From positions 6,696,001-6,760,000 of the forward strand of contig OX387198.1 of NCBI GenBank assembly GCA_947561715.1: a DNA stretch of 64,000 nt, given 5' to 3'. Each line of letters starts with the position of its first letter. The stretch's first letter is position 1. The DNA is from Ascidia mentula. Its lineage: Eukaryota; Chordata; Ascidiacea; Phlebobranchia; Ascidiidae. Shown in pieces: positions 1 through 11,700 of this stretch. Under the pieces are notes generated by a model. The model was not told where the DNA came from. It ran no database searches and was given only the letters and a program-made list of their open reading frames with translations. Both the position numbers and the translations under genes were made by a program.

Positions 1-221
1 GCGCACCAATTTTACATGGTTGAATAGCTGCCCCATAACCTTTTTTTTCAAAATTTGAATGCGTGGCTGCAACGCAGGGCAATATTTGTCTAGTTTATGG
101 GTTTTAAACCAATCTCTTCTGTTCTCGTGCTGTTGTATATGCTCATAGCAGCGAAGTTATCACTATTTGCGTGTAAAGATGCCTGCAAGCAAGTTACGAA
201 ATCCAAATCTTCCCATTTCAG

Positions 222-3033
222 ACTGCTGTTCGTCAGCTGGTTTTCCGCAAACCGGTGGAACCCAACTATGCAGACGCCACACGAGTCTACCTTGGCTCGG
301 GAAAATCTTGGACGCCACAAGAGGTCAAATTATTCGAGGCCGGAATGTTGGAACACAGGAAGGATTTCTTCATCATATCCAAGAAGGTTCGTGTCCAAAA
401 CAGTCGTTTGCGGTGCAAACTTCTTTGTGCGTTAAAATGTTACCATATGTGTATTTTGGTGCTTCCTTCACACTCGTCTTAATACCCTGAGGTCGAAATA
501 CCCAAGTAACGCTGCTACTTTTGTTTTAACGATGCTGTTCAAATGTAAAGGGCGTTTAATGGTATTATTTGAACTAAAGGTAACTTTTTATTTCAAACAC
601 TTGTATTGTATACTACAAATGTGACGAAAATATTCATCCTTTGCTCTAAAAAATATTTCTTGACTAAACAAAAAACTTGGGGTTTACAGTAAACTGTAAC
701 CTGGTCTGTGCTTTCTGGTTAAGATGCGTTACTTTATTTACTATCTATTGGTGAAACCTCGAAATCCCCACTAAGCAGTTAATGTAAACTTACCAGGTAA
801 AAACCCGAAGTGCTTCGGAATGTGTGGAGCGGTATTACCACATCACCAAGCGACACCGTAGGCGAATTCAGCGTCCTAAACGTTTCCATGCCGACAACGG
901 AGAAGATGTGATGTCCTTATTGGCTGGAAACCCACTGGATGTTCGAAAAGCGATGAAGGTTGAGTCGGGAACGTCGTCATCATCAGATGAGGATGCTTTA
1001 AATAAACAGGTGCTTTTTTTGAAACCTTTAATTCATGGGTCGGCGAGCGCACCCTGGCCGCGGACCGATTCCAAACTCGGCCTTGCATCAGCTGGCCGAA
1101 CTATATTTTTCACCGTCAGGATCGTTCACTTTATTGTTTATAATGTTGTTAAACCTTTTCAATAAGAAGCATTTTATTCGGATTGACTTTTTTGTACTAA
1201 AATATAACAACACTTGGTGAGACATTCAGCCACTGCAATTTGTGAAGATTTGCGGGCAATAAGTTGCCGACACCGACTTTAGAATGTGGTTTTCTTGGAG
1301 AATTTTGTTTTCACTATTTTTGTTGGCGTGGGCAGGCGCCACAAGAGAGGGGGGTACAGACTGTGTGGCGCCCATACGAAGCTTGGAGCCCCATGAATGA
1401 ATATCATTGTATGTTTTGAAACTAATTTCTCCTCACAGGAGCCCCCTAATAATCTCACGTGATCTCGAAAAAGGGTCTTGCACCGGCCCTTTTTTTCTCT
1501 CAAGGGCCCTGCGCGCGAGCAAATAAATCACGTTGCCTATTATTCGGTGCTCGGAAACGACTTTTGTACAAACTTTGGAGACGAAATTCATTTACCCTCA
1601 GCATATGTCAAGCTGCAGGAACCGTTTAAAGTAAAAGATCTGCAGGCTCACTCATGCAGTCAAACAAAAATACGTGCTTTGTCTGCTGTATGTAATCTGG
1701 GACTGGTGACGTTTAAATGGTATTCAAACATGTGATAAAATCTGCTGAGCGTTGTACGTAATAGTTTTTTGTTGATTTGGAAGTCGAGTGCCACGGACTT
1801 TTTGCTGAAAACTATTCTTTCGAAACATCAAGTCAGTTCTGCTAAAATACGGGGAATGTCGCGTGGAAATACCCGTAGTTTCCATGTTTTCCAAACATAA
1901 CACGTATTTCTGTTTAAAACAAAATGATTCGCCGCAGAATGAACTGTACCACCCATCCGGTGTGTCCTCCACCCAACGTCAACGTGTCGAAAACCAACCG
2001 CATCAGCTGACGTCACACCTCCCACTCGAACCACTTCCTCAACAACATTCAAACCCTCACCAACCGATTCCGAAACCGCTGAAAACGCACAAAGGTATTT
2101 GCTTTGCTCTGTTGTTGTTTTGTTAATCCCCAACACACAAAAATGACCATTTTTTTTCTGAGCTGTTACATTTGAAAATCGCCGAAACGTCTTCGTCTGT
2201 AAAATTACGGTCACAAGAATGGGCTTTTTAATAGTAGTGACAAAATAATTTTAAATAAAAAAAAGTAGTAGTTTTAGGTATTCTGGCCAACTTAGCTCCA
2301 TTTGTGTCCCAAGCATCCAATATTCGCCTAATTAACTTTACCTACTGTTTAAACCAGCGCGAGTTCAGCATCATCTCGGTATCGGGACACCCTCACCTGC
2401 TGGATCTCCAGCTTCCACCACATCTGCCGACGATCAACCCACCCAAGTGTTCACTTGTCCCGTCTGCGGCAAATCATTTGGCAAGGTACAATTTACTCTA
2501 TGTATAGATTACTAATTATGTGGTTTTCAGCCGAATGGTGTAAAATTTAAGTAAAGCAGGATTTGGTTAATCGGGTTTCGATTCGTCGGAAAAAATTGTC
2601 TTGTTTGCTGGAAACAATTATCTTTAAATCTAATGGCACACAGAATGCGAGAAACGCAGTAGAAATACAGTAGAACTCGGTCAATCCGTCCGGAAATTCG
2701 CCTAATCCAGACGGATCGAATCCCGATTAATCCAAGTTTTGTTGTACGTGCTAATATTTAGTCGTAACAAATTAAAAAAAACGCTACTTTGAGTAATATT
2801 TTCGTAACCTCGTTCAGGTGAAAAGTCGCAACGCTCATATGAAGACCCACGGGAAGCAAGCACAGGAAAAGAGGCGACAACGTGAAGAGGAAGCCGCCCG
2901 CAGACGCGAAGAATCGTCCCGGCAAATGCAGATGCCCCACGTCAGCATTCAGCGCCCGAACTTCATCGTGCCTTCAGTACCCGGAAATCAGCTTCTCCAC
3001 AGCATGATCCGAAGCCCGCACATTTCAATGTGA
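222..3033 (+). CDS. TRERF1/MIDEAS-like: ELM2/SANT and C2H2 zinc-finger corepressor, TRERF1/MIDEAS/ZNF541-like (3' part)
   Basis: This is the 3' part of a gene that begins before the window. Five exons join in phase: 222-386, 797-1009, 1938-2094, 2358-2485 and 2818-3033 (292 residues visible, TGA at 3031). Exons 1-2 encode a SANT domain (SWTPQEVKLFEAGM, KDFFIISKK, SASECVERYYHITKRHRR). The last intron splits one C2H2 finger: CPVCGKSFGK lies before it and VKSRNAHMKTH after it, with C-x2-C-x12-H-x3-H spacing. A Glu/Arg-rich helix and a Met/Pro-rich tail follow. In this family the SANT domain with upstream ELM2 recruits HDAC1/2 in the mitotic deacetylase complex, and the KSRxAHMK finger is diagnostic. 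The ELM2 domain must lie upstream. The family is clear, but which vertebrate paralogue is closest cannot be told. Exon 3 (Gln/Pro-rich, low similarity) is the least certain. Confidence 0.8.
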
Positions 3034-4860
3034 ACTGAACGTTGCATGGATAAGGAAGGCGAACAAATGGTACGGACTAATGGTCGGATAGGTGCAATTG
3101 TCTGGCGGGATACGACGACCTTCAAGAAACCGTTAGTACAAGGCCACGTGTTACTGTGGCGCCCATAGCGTGATCACCGTCTCGTGAATCAACCGCGAAT
3201 CAAGTTCTCCGTGCCTTCAGACACCCTCTGTGTAAAGTTCCAGTTTTTCTCGCATTTTTCCTTTGTTTGTTTTTATTATTCCCGAACCAAGTTTCCCTTG
3301 AAGACACGATAAGTAACACACCCTCGTATGAGCTGCACTGCTTCCTTTACTCCCTTTCTCAAGTTCCAGTGTTCCTGCGTTTGCTTTTGTGTACAACCGC
3401 CGCGTTTTAGCCTTTTCTCCCTGTCATGTTCCGAGTTTTTTTGACCGTCTCTGCCTTACGGCGACGCATTCAGCACTGCACCAACCCGGCCAATACGTTG
3501 CTATACCGAAAATCTACATAACGGCTTTGGTGGTTATTAATTGTGTCCTCAAAACAAACAAAGTCCTTACATCATGTTTCCGTTTTCACGCCCTTCTTCA
3601 AGGCAAAGCGCGTGCAGCCAAGGTGTTGAACTTTTAACGCATTGCTTTTTATACACGCGATTAATTCGGCCGAACACGAGTAACGTCTGCCATCCACACA
3701 TAAGACTTACAGTAGTAGTGACGTTTTAGTGCACTTATGTTATGTTGTATTTCGACTCCACTTGAACACTGTTTCGTACCTTGGATCGCACAAGCAACTC
3801 AACGGAACAACGCGCCTCTCCAAGACCTGATTTTCAAAATCTCGACTTCTGGCGCGTTGTATAATTTGGTTACGGTACTTTCAAAACAATCGACTCGAGT
3901 CGATTTAAAACTCTCTTCTAGAAGTGAACGCGTGGAGCCCAGATATGTACAGCACCTTTTTATTTGTTCCATTTTAGTGCCATTCTGTCTCGTCGACGCG
4001 TCGAGTTTCATTTCTGTACAAAATTCTCCTGTACAGTGGGATTTCCCCTTCTCCGAGTCCCGCCAATCTGTTCTGAGCGTTTCCCTAAAAAATTATACAT
4101 TACAGTTGTTTTTGCCATGACAGACGGCGTTTGGTCAAGAGAAGTAAACATCCTGTGGCCAGTTGTAGTTGCATTGCAGACATGCGAGGACACCTTGAAT
4201 TTGTGTGCAGTGTCCAGTCCTTTCTCGCACAGAAACCGCACTCCTTACCGTATGCCTACAGGCATTTATTCAACAAACTTCACAATGTACAAGTTCAAAT
4301 TAAAAGACAAGGGTGAAATGCGAAAAAACGGGCTTGAAATAATTTATGTGAAGAAAAAGCTACTGTAATATAACGTGTCTACACCAGCATCAGGCCGTCG
4401 TTGCACTTGAGGCGTCACTGGGAATACTGCAGTTGGTAAAAGTTAGTTAGGAGTAAAAATTCTACAGCATTTTTTTAAGCTTGCCGCTTACAAAACGCGG
4501 CGTAAGGCCAATAGTATTTAGAAGCATGTAAAGAGAGTGTGCTAATAATACATGTAGCATAATCTACCGTAGTAATGTACATTGCTTAAACGTTAACACG
4601 CATTGTCAGCACCTGCACAGTGCTAGAAAAATGTTCAACTACTATCAACATATTTTGATAAGTTTCCCGACATAATACAAAAAAAATCGCCGCAAGGCAA
4701 AAGTACAACAAAAGTTTTGTACAAGTGTGCAAGAATCACAACAGACCAAGAAAAAGTTATGTACAAGCCTGTAACCGAATGCCTATCTGTGCGTAAATCT
4801 CAGTAATTCAAAACAGTGCTCGAGGGAAGGAGGTGCTTCGGCTTTGACCCTTCAGACATT
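3034..4860. other. Intergenic, between convergent genes
   Basis: This stretch holds the 3' UTRs of the TRERF1-like gene (+) and NEK2 (-), which face each other. A minus-strand AATAAA signal (plus-strand tttatt near 4265-4270) could serve NEK2 and would give a 3' UTR of about 600 nt. The ORFs here show no family resemblance and look like chance. No RNA gene or repeat was recognised. Confidence 0.5.
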
Positions 4861-7225
4861 TCACCTCATACCCAAAATGTGGCGAACTTTGACGTCAGAA
4901 TCGAATTTTGGAACCCTGCCATACTTTTTATTTTGCTCTTCGTTCAATTTGAGGTCCCTGAGCTTTTTTCGGTAATCCACGTTCTTTCCCACGTAATTGT
5001 CTTTTTTGGCGAGAGGGTAACGATAGTTGTCAAGCCCGAAGTACGCCGGATCGTTTTCCTTCAATTCGCCTGAGAAGTGGACTTGCTTTTTCTGACCCAA
5101 CACATCATGACCATATCTGCAAGGTACATACCGTAATGTCAAGTTTTTTTTGCATAATAACTCGTTTTAAAAACGAAAACGTGCGCTTCTAATGACCACG
5201 GTGTCAACAGAAACGTTTGTAAACTGGTCAGATTTTTTCTCAAACAAAAAATTAAAACCTTTGGCTATTCCCTTTTTTTCAAACGACAAAAAAAACTTCT
5301 GTGTCTTACGTGTGTTTTACAGCTCCAGAGATGAGCTTTTGGTCAGATCTCAGTTCTCTGTACTGTCGGATGAGCGATTCGGCTGTCTTCATTTTCTCCT
5401 CAGCTGCCTTTTCTCTATCATCAAGAAGTCGCTCTTTGCGTTTCAAATCGCGTTCTCGTCTCTCCAGTTCTCTGCTCTTATCATCAAGGACGACTTCCCT
5501 TGCTTTCAATGCAGCATCGGGAGACATCCTGCAAATATGAGTTTATTAGTTCCTTTATTTTCTGGTCTTGTTGTCATGCATGGATGTCTTTTATGGTAGC
5601 AATTAACACAAACTATTTTTAAAACATAATAACTGAAATGAACGCATTCTGAGCAGTTAACATACAAGAATTTTGCTTCGATTTACACCACAGGGACAAT
5701 TACACACTTCGTCTGACATTAAAGAGGTTCCAATTACCCCATGAGACATTGCATGGCAATGTGATCTTAATATTCAAAAACATAACAATATTTCTACACA
5801 CCTTATTTCTCCACTAGATGTGGAACTGGAGGAAATTCTTCTTTCAGCAAGCTTCATTTCTGCAATATAAAAAGGAAAAATATTAAAGACTGTATATTTT
5901 AGCTTCAAAATCACAGGGGTTTGTACAAACCTACTGCTTGCAGAACCCTATCTTGTGGTTCAGCAGGTGGTGTTACTGGTTTTGCAACAGGAAGGTGGGG
6001 TGTTGAATAGTCGCTGTATTCAGCTGCAGTGGTTTTCAGTAAAGGAAGCTGAAGCAATTCTTCTAGAGATGGCCGAGCAGTTGATGTCAGTCTTAACATC
6101 GATGCTATGCAGTTCTACAAAAACAACACTCCAATATAAAATACATACCCACAGCCGACTAAACTTTTTGGCTGCAAATTCAAATGGTAGCATCATATTT
6201 TTGGTGTCCAATTGTAATTTTACTATTTTTATGATATGGTGTGATAAATCAAACCTGATTCAGTGCAAACAAGTAGAAAATTACAAGTACTCACATGCAA
6301 CTCATCCGAGTACTTTGAAGGAATTCTTCTAAACCTCCCTTCCTTGATTTTCACAGCAAGCAACCTCTGATTGGGTGCAGTGAATGGAGGGACAAGTGCA
6401 CACAGCTCGTACACCAAGCAACCAAGAGACCACAGGTCTGACTTTTCATTGTAGTGAGCCTTGCTCATTTGCTCTGGTGACATATAGTAAGGTGTGCCAA
6501 CAAAAGTTTTTGCAAAACTTGTGTCGTGGTGAAGCACACGAGCAAGACCGAAGTCACCAAGCTTAACACTGTGATTCTCATCAAGAAACACATTGGCTGG
6601 TTTCAAGTCCCTGTGCAAAACCTTTCCTTGGTTGCCACTTTTTTGTCGCTGACCATGACATGCTTGCAATGCTATGATGAGTTGAACAAATATCTAAATA
6701 AAATAGGGTCAATTTTAGAAATAGAGGTTCTCATGACTTAGTAAACAGGGTATAACAAAAATGCCTGCAAGCAAATTCAGAGTTTTGATCACATTCATTT
6801 GTCTTTATAATGCCAAAATTTTTGTTTTTTGATCGTATACATATCTTATTATAAATATTGAGAGTATTTTAGCTTCTTACTTTGATAATAAATTCCTCTT
6901 CCATAAACCGTCTTTCCTTTCGAAACTTGGTTATAAGACTGGCCAAGTCACCACCAGCGCAGTATTCCATGATCAGGTAGAGCCTGCTTTTTGATCTGTC
7001 GATGATACGGTCATGATAGCGAACTATAAAGCGGTGCTTTAGTTCTCGAAGCAAATTAACTTCGGAGACAAGCTGCTGCTTTTCTGGTTCCGTCATGGAG
7101 CCATAGTCCATATCTTTCCACACCAACACCTTGCTGTCACTGCGTCGTCGCACTTTAAGACATTTGCCGTAGGAACCTGAACCAATTTGATACAGAATAT
7201 CATAGTCACTGAGTTTTGACGGCAT
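4861..7225 (-). CDS. NEK2: Serine/threonine kinase NEK2 (NIMA-related kinase 2)
   Basis: Six exons, in transcript order: 7225-6881, 6693-6295, 6114-5931, 5859-5802, 5528-5310 and 5116-4861. Phases match throughout and give 486 residues (human 445). The kinase domain shows the Gly loop GSGSYG (15-20), Lys37, HRDLKPAN with catalytic Asp144, DFG Asp162 and the NEK2 hallmark HHDTSFAKTFVGTPYYMSPEQM. A coiled coil rich in Glu/Arg/Lys follows in exons 4-5, as in the NEK2 leucine zipper that drives dimerisation. The last exon has KKQVHFSGE (PP1-binding motif), a KEN box (LKEND) and a terminal ILGMR with the Met-Arg tail used by APC/C. NEK2 phosphorylates centrosome linker proteins so that centrosomes separate at mitotic entry. 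It is convergent with the TRERF1-like gene. A splice acceptor (exon start 7245) lies 20 nt before the ATG, so the leader is either a 5' UTR exon or trans-spliced. Confidence 0.95.
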
Positions 7226-8711
7226 TTTACAAACAATGGGTTAGTCTGCAAAATAAAAACCTTTTTTATGCATTTGTTAGGTAAGTTTGCATTGTCGTGC
7301 ATAGTTTCCCAAAAGGCTTAATAAACCACTTCTAATGCGTACATTTTCCAGGTCGACAAACTGCAACTGTTAAATACTTTTCATTCAGAATGTAGTTAAG
7401 CAAATCAAATGCAAGCGTTATCTTATCTGCTTTACAATTCCACCCCAAACACTTTCCTCAAATAAAATCGGTGCAAGTCTCACTGCCACCTGTATTTTGT
7501 CACACATCAACGCTACTGTTACAAACGTAAATGGCGTTTGTGACTTCTTCAAACTAACATAGCAACCAAAAGCATTTTCTGTTGAACGGTCAAGTGTTTA
7601 AATTTCCCGTTTCAAAACATCGTGTCCAACCAAGCGTGTCTATAGTGTTACGTCACAAACGTTTAAATGCCCAAATAAATTTACGCATTAAATAATTGTT
7701 TAGGGTAGTTTTTTGAAAATACAAAATGCCTAAACGAAAAAACATCCAAGATCTTGTTGAAAATTCGTCTTGTTATAACTCTAAATCTTGTAATATTTTG
7801 TTTAAAGTTACTCTTTCGTAATCGCCTTTTACTCTTGCATTAACACCCGTCACGCATTCGCTTTATCTCGCTTGCGTCATGTCGTTCAACTTGCGCTGCT
7901 TCTTTTTAGTCTCCTTTGTCGCGTAATCCCAGCAATTAACTTATTGTTTCTGTCTCGTGTTTGATGTCGCCCTTACATATATTTGCGACTCTTTCCACAA
8001 ATTAACATAACTTTTGGTCTTACAAATGTATCTACATTTTGATTTCGGACCGAACTTGGGTCCAAGAACTGACCAATGATGCCGGGATCGACAGCCAGCT
8101 AGGCGTCAGACTGAAACTTGCTTGTTTTTGCTTGATGTGGGGTTTGCGAGTGTGCAAGCACATCAAACCTTATGCCAAACAGTCAGCGTCCTTTCATTTT
8201 TTGAGGTCGGGTGTTTGGTGATGGACGATAGTCAAAATCATACATTACGGACCCTCTAAAACAATATTCGGCCTATGCAAGCAGGAATAGTTTATCACCA
8301 CGGATTGACTGGGCGTTGTATCCGCCGAAACTGCACCTGCAATTTACATGTGTGGCTGCAATCATTCATGTAGTGTACATTATGTATTTTATATTTCTTA
8401 CCACTGTATTTGGCATCAAGTAGCCATTTACCACTGAATATCGGCTTTGGAGCGTGTCGCTTCTTTTAAAGCACACTTTCTGGCTACTTTAAATGAATAC
8501 TTTTCCATGAAAGAAACATTGTATTATTGAATAGGAATGGCCACGCATTGTGCTGAGGTAAAGAATGAAAATCCACATTCTCTGAAAACGAAAACCACTT
8601 TTGAAACACATCAATTGGCAGCAAGAAGGCAATTTGCAAGAAGAACGAAATAAAAGCCACGGCAGTTGTACCACTTCTACCAGAACGAAAAATGTAAAAA
8701 AGGCAGGTAGG
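7226..8711. other. Intergenic: NEK2 promoter side and HLTF 3' flank
   Basis: About 1.5 kb between two genes on the same (minus) strand. It should contain the HLTF 3' UTR and the NEK2 promoter/leader, with an AG acceptor at 7246-7247 (minus). I see no ORF with family resemblance, no tRNA and no clear repeat. Confidence 0.5.
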
Positions 8712-11700
8712 TTAAATGTTCATTAGCATTCGAAGATCTTCCATTCTTTTCTGTTGCCTCTCTTCGTGCTTGGTCAATCTCAACAAGGACTTTTCAGCAA
8801 GGTTTCGCTTTGCACTCTGTGTATTGGTGATGCGCTCTTCCACCGAATTCGCACACACATACTTCACGATTTTAACCTAATTAGCATCAACAAAAGTAAC
8901 TTCACTGGTCATAATCGTTTTTTTAGTTTAACGCATTATCAGGTTTTCAACCAACATAAACGGGCCAGTTCTCGTCGAAATATTCTCAGATATTCGTGAC
9001 GTATTTGGTGTAAACATTTTATCCAACACATTATATTACAATATCCTTTCACCTGCACTCATATAAATAACATAAACGTTATATTAGTTCAACACAAGCA
9101 GATTTTGGCAGGAACGCACGCAACAACCCCGCACATTTTTCATACGTGTTTACTGACAGTTACTGAGTAAAACTGTAGAAACCAATGAGGCAGACAGCTC
9201 TAAAGATGTTATCAAAAGAATATATTTCGCCTTAAAAAAACTAACCTTAAATAGTGTTTACTAATATTGATTTCGCAAATTTTTTCCTTGGGTCAAGCAT
9301 TATTATGACTTTGATTTGGACTGCGCAATATTTTAAGTGCTAAAGTAATGTTTAAACATGTTTCTGTGCGTAAAAGATTACTGTAATGTGCAGTCGGGGC
9401 GGGATAATATCAACAGACGTTCATTGCAAAGCAAAGACAAAGCATGCAGTTAGATTTCCTAAAACGTACCTGTTTGGTCTGACCCAGTCGGTGGACACGA
9501 TCAAAGCATTGTTCCTCCGCTGCAGGGTTCCACGCTGGCTCCATCAGGAACACACGGGAGGCCGCAGTCAGGTTTAATCCAACTCCACCAGACTGGATAG
9601 AACATGTTATTTTAATGCTGTATTAACGAATGCTACACAATAATAAATGGTTCTTGCAATTTATTGACTTTTGGTAACTTTTCACTGAAACATTATACAA
9701 ATTACCGCGTCATATTTGTGTCTTGCAGGATAAAGTAACTGGACTGAAATAATGAAAAGTTTCCTGGTCTGCTCTACATGTTGCCAAACCAACAAAGAGT
9801 TGGCAAAAAATGTGCTACCTTTAAAGAAAGAAGCATGATCGAAACGGCTCCTCGTTGAAACGTTTCGAGCGCCTCTTGTCTTTGGGAGCTTGTCAGTCCA
9901 CCGTGGAAGTACACGTACGTCAAACCTTTAGCCCTGAACACACATACAGTCAGATCTCATTGATTCGCACTGAATAGTTTCGTCACGTAATGCCAGCAGT
10001 TTAGCCGGATATCCGGATTAACGCAATCCAAAAATAAGAGTGATAAAATATATGGGAAGAAATCCGTTTCCAGAAGTTTGTGTTAGATTGCGAGGTTTCC
10101 AGTTGTTTGGGGTTGGGATTAACGAGTACTTCGTAACTAAATCTGTTTTCCATTGATACCAAAAACTAGCCCAATAGTAAGTTTAATAAAAAACTGCTGT
10201 TTTGTCGCTTACTGGGTTATTTGAATGTATATATATTATTCTTTCATACATCAAACCCACTTTAACCCATGACAAGTCAGAGCAAGATATACTAGAAGTC
10301 CTGCTCCCGCGAAGGATTGAACTCATGACTCTTGTTACTCCGCTCCGTAAATTACATGAAACCATTGCGTTATTTTGATACAATGGTAATAAATTTGATA
10401 TTTTGTACAAATTTAATACCGAGTGCCATCACACAAAAAGCTGAAAGAGGTTTTAAACTCCTGCCATATAAGTACACGGAGCTGATATTTTGATAAATTG
10501 GCATTTAATTTGATACTTTGTACAAATGTGCCGTCAAACACTAAACTGAGGGAAGTTTTGAAGCGACGTAAATGCCAACCTTAAATGCTTTGCGATGATC
10601 TGGAGGAATGAAGTGAACTGGGAAACGACAAGACTTCGGACTCCCGGTTCCTTCTCTTTGAGAAACACAAGTTCGCTCATCAAAGCCCGAATCTGCACGA
10701 ATAAATATGCGTTGGGAATTAAAATTTGAAGGAAGTCAAACGATTGCCCGACCTTTGAACTCGGCACCGTCGCTTCATCACCTTTGACCCCAGCGTCCTC
10801 GTTGGTTTCTGGTGGCACTTCCATCAGCTCATTTTCCTTTACGTCCCCCCGACAGAGCGGACACTTCGCCGAGTCCTGCAAATTTGTTCACACAAAAGGA
10901 AAAAAAACTGCTGTCATCGTATTCAGTGCAAATGTACGAGGGGTAACGGTACCGTACTTTTAACGGAAGCACACAAAAAATAGCCACTAAATTAGCATAT
11001 TTTCAAAAAAAATATTTAAAATAAAATGTTTTTTTGAATGTAATTGACCTTACAAAATTGACCTTGTTTTGATATGGTTGCATGCTGGTTAGAAAGCATC
11101 GTTAGTTTTCAGACCAGTTCATGGAATAATTGAGCTTACCCACCGTTAAAATAGGCAGTAACATTATAGGTAACTACCTCTGAATTATGGATAACTTCGA
11201 AGATGCAGGGCTTGCAAAAGATGTGGGCACATCTCGTGATAACGGGAGAAGAGAGCGAATCGAGACAAACGCAGCATTCTTCTACTGATCCGGATCCAAG
11301 GAGCATGATCAGTTTGGAGATGAGTTCCTTTGCTTCCGTAACCGGCACCGCGGAACCTGCTGTGCGAAGTGTGCATGTAAACGGCCTGTTTGATAGCAAC
11401 CTATATCTGTACATTTATCCATTTATCTGTACTTTTGCTTGTTTTCATTCTTTCTTGAAAATTAGACCTACGATGCCATTATTGCAAAATTAATCTTTTT
11501 GCGGGATTTGAAAATAAAAGATCACAGTGACGCTGATCGTCAATCACTCTTTGTCGGCAATTTCGGACACAGTTATTCATCCAACATTTCTATTCAAATT
11601 TGTCGTTGTCTTCCAAAATACCACCAACAGCAAAAACTACTCTCGTTTTCAACATGTGTGTTTTTGAAGCAAAGTCGTGTTTCTCACCAGTGTTTAGTTG

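Noticed and set aside
2560-2740. Possible pogo-like element in an intron of the TRERF1-like gene (cagtagaactcggtcaatcc and aatcc/ggatt motifs)
   Set aside because: No matching opposite terminus or target duplication could be identified.
8712-8876. Suspected frameshift in the last HLTF exon at the TG run
   Set aside because: Recounting the CA/TG repeat shows the frame is continuous from the acceptor to the stop; the exon is intact (54 codons plus stop).
10260-10345. Minus-strand gagttcaatcc resembling a tRNA B box in an HLTF intron
   Set aside because: The T-stem does not pair and no A box is found; too weak to call a tRNA or SINE.
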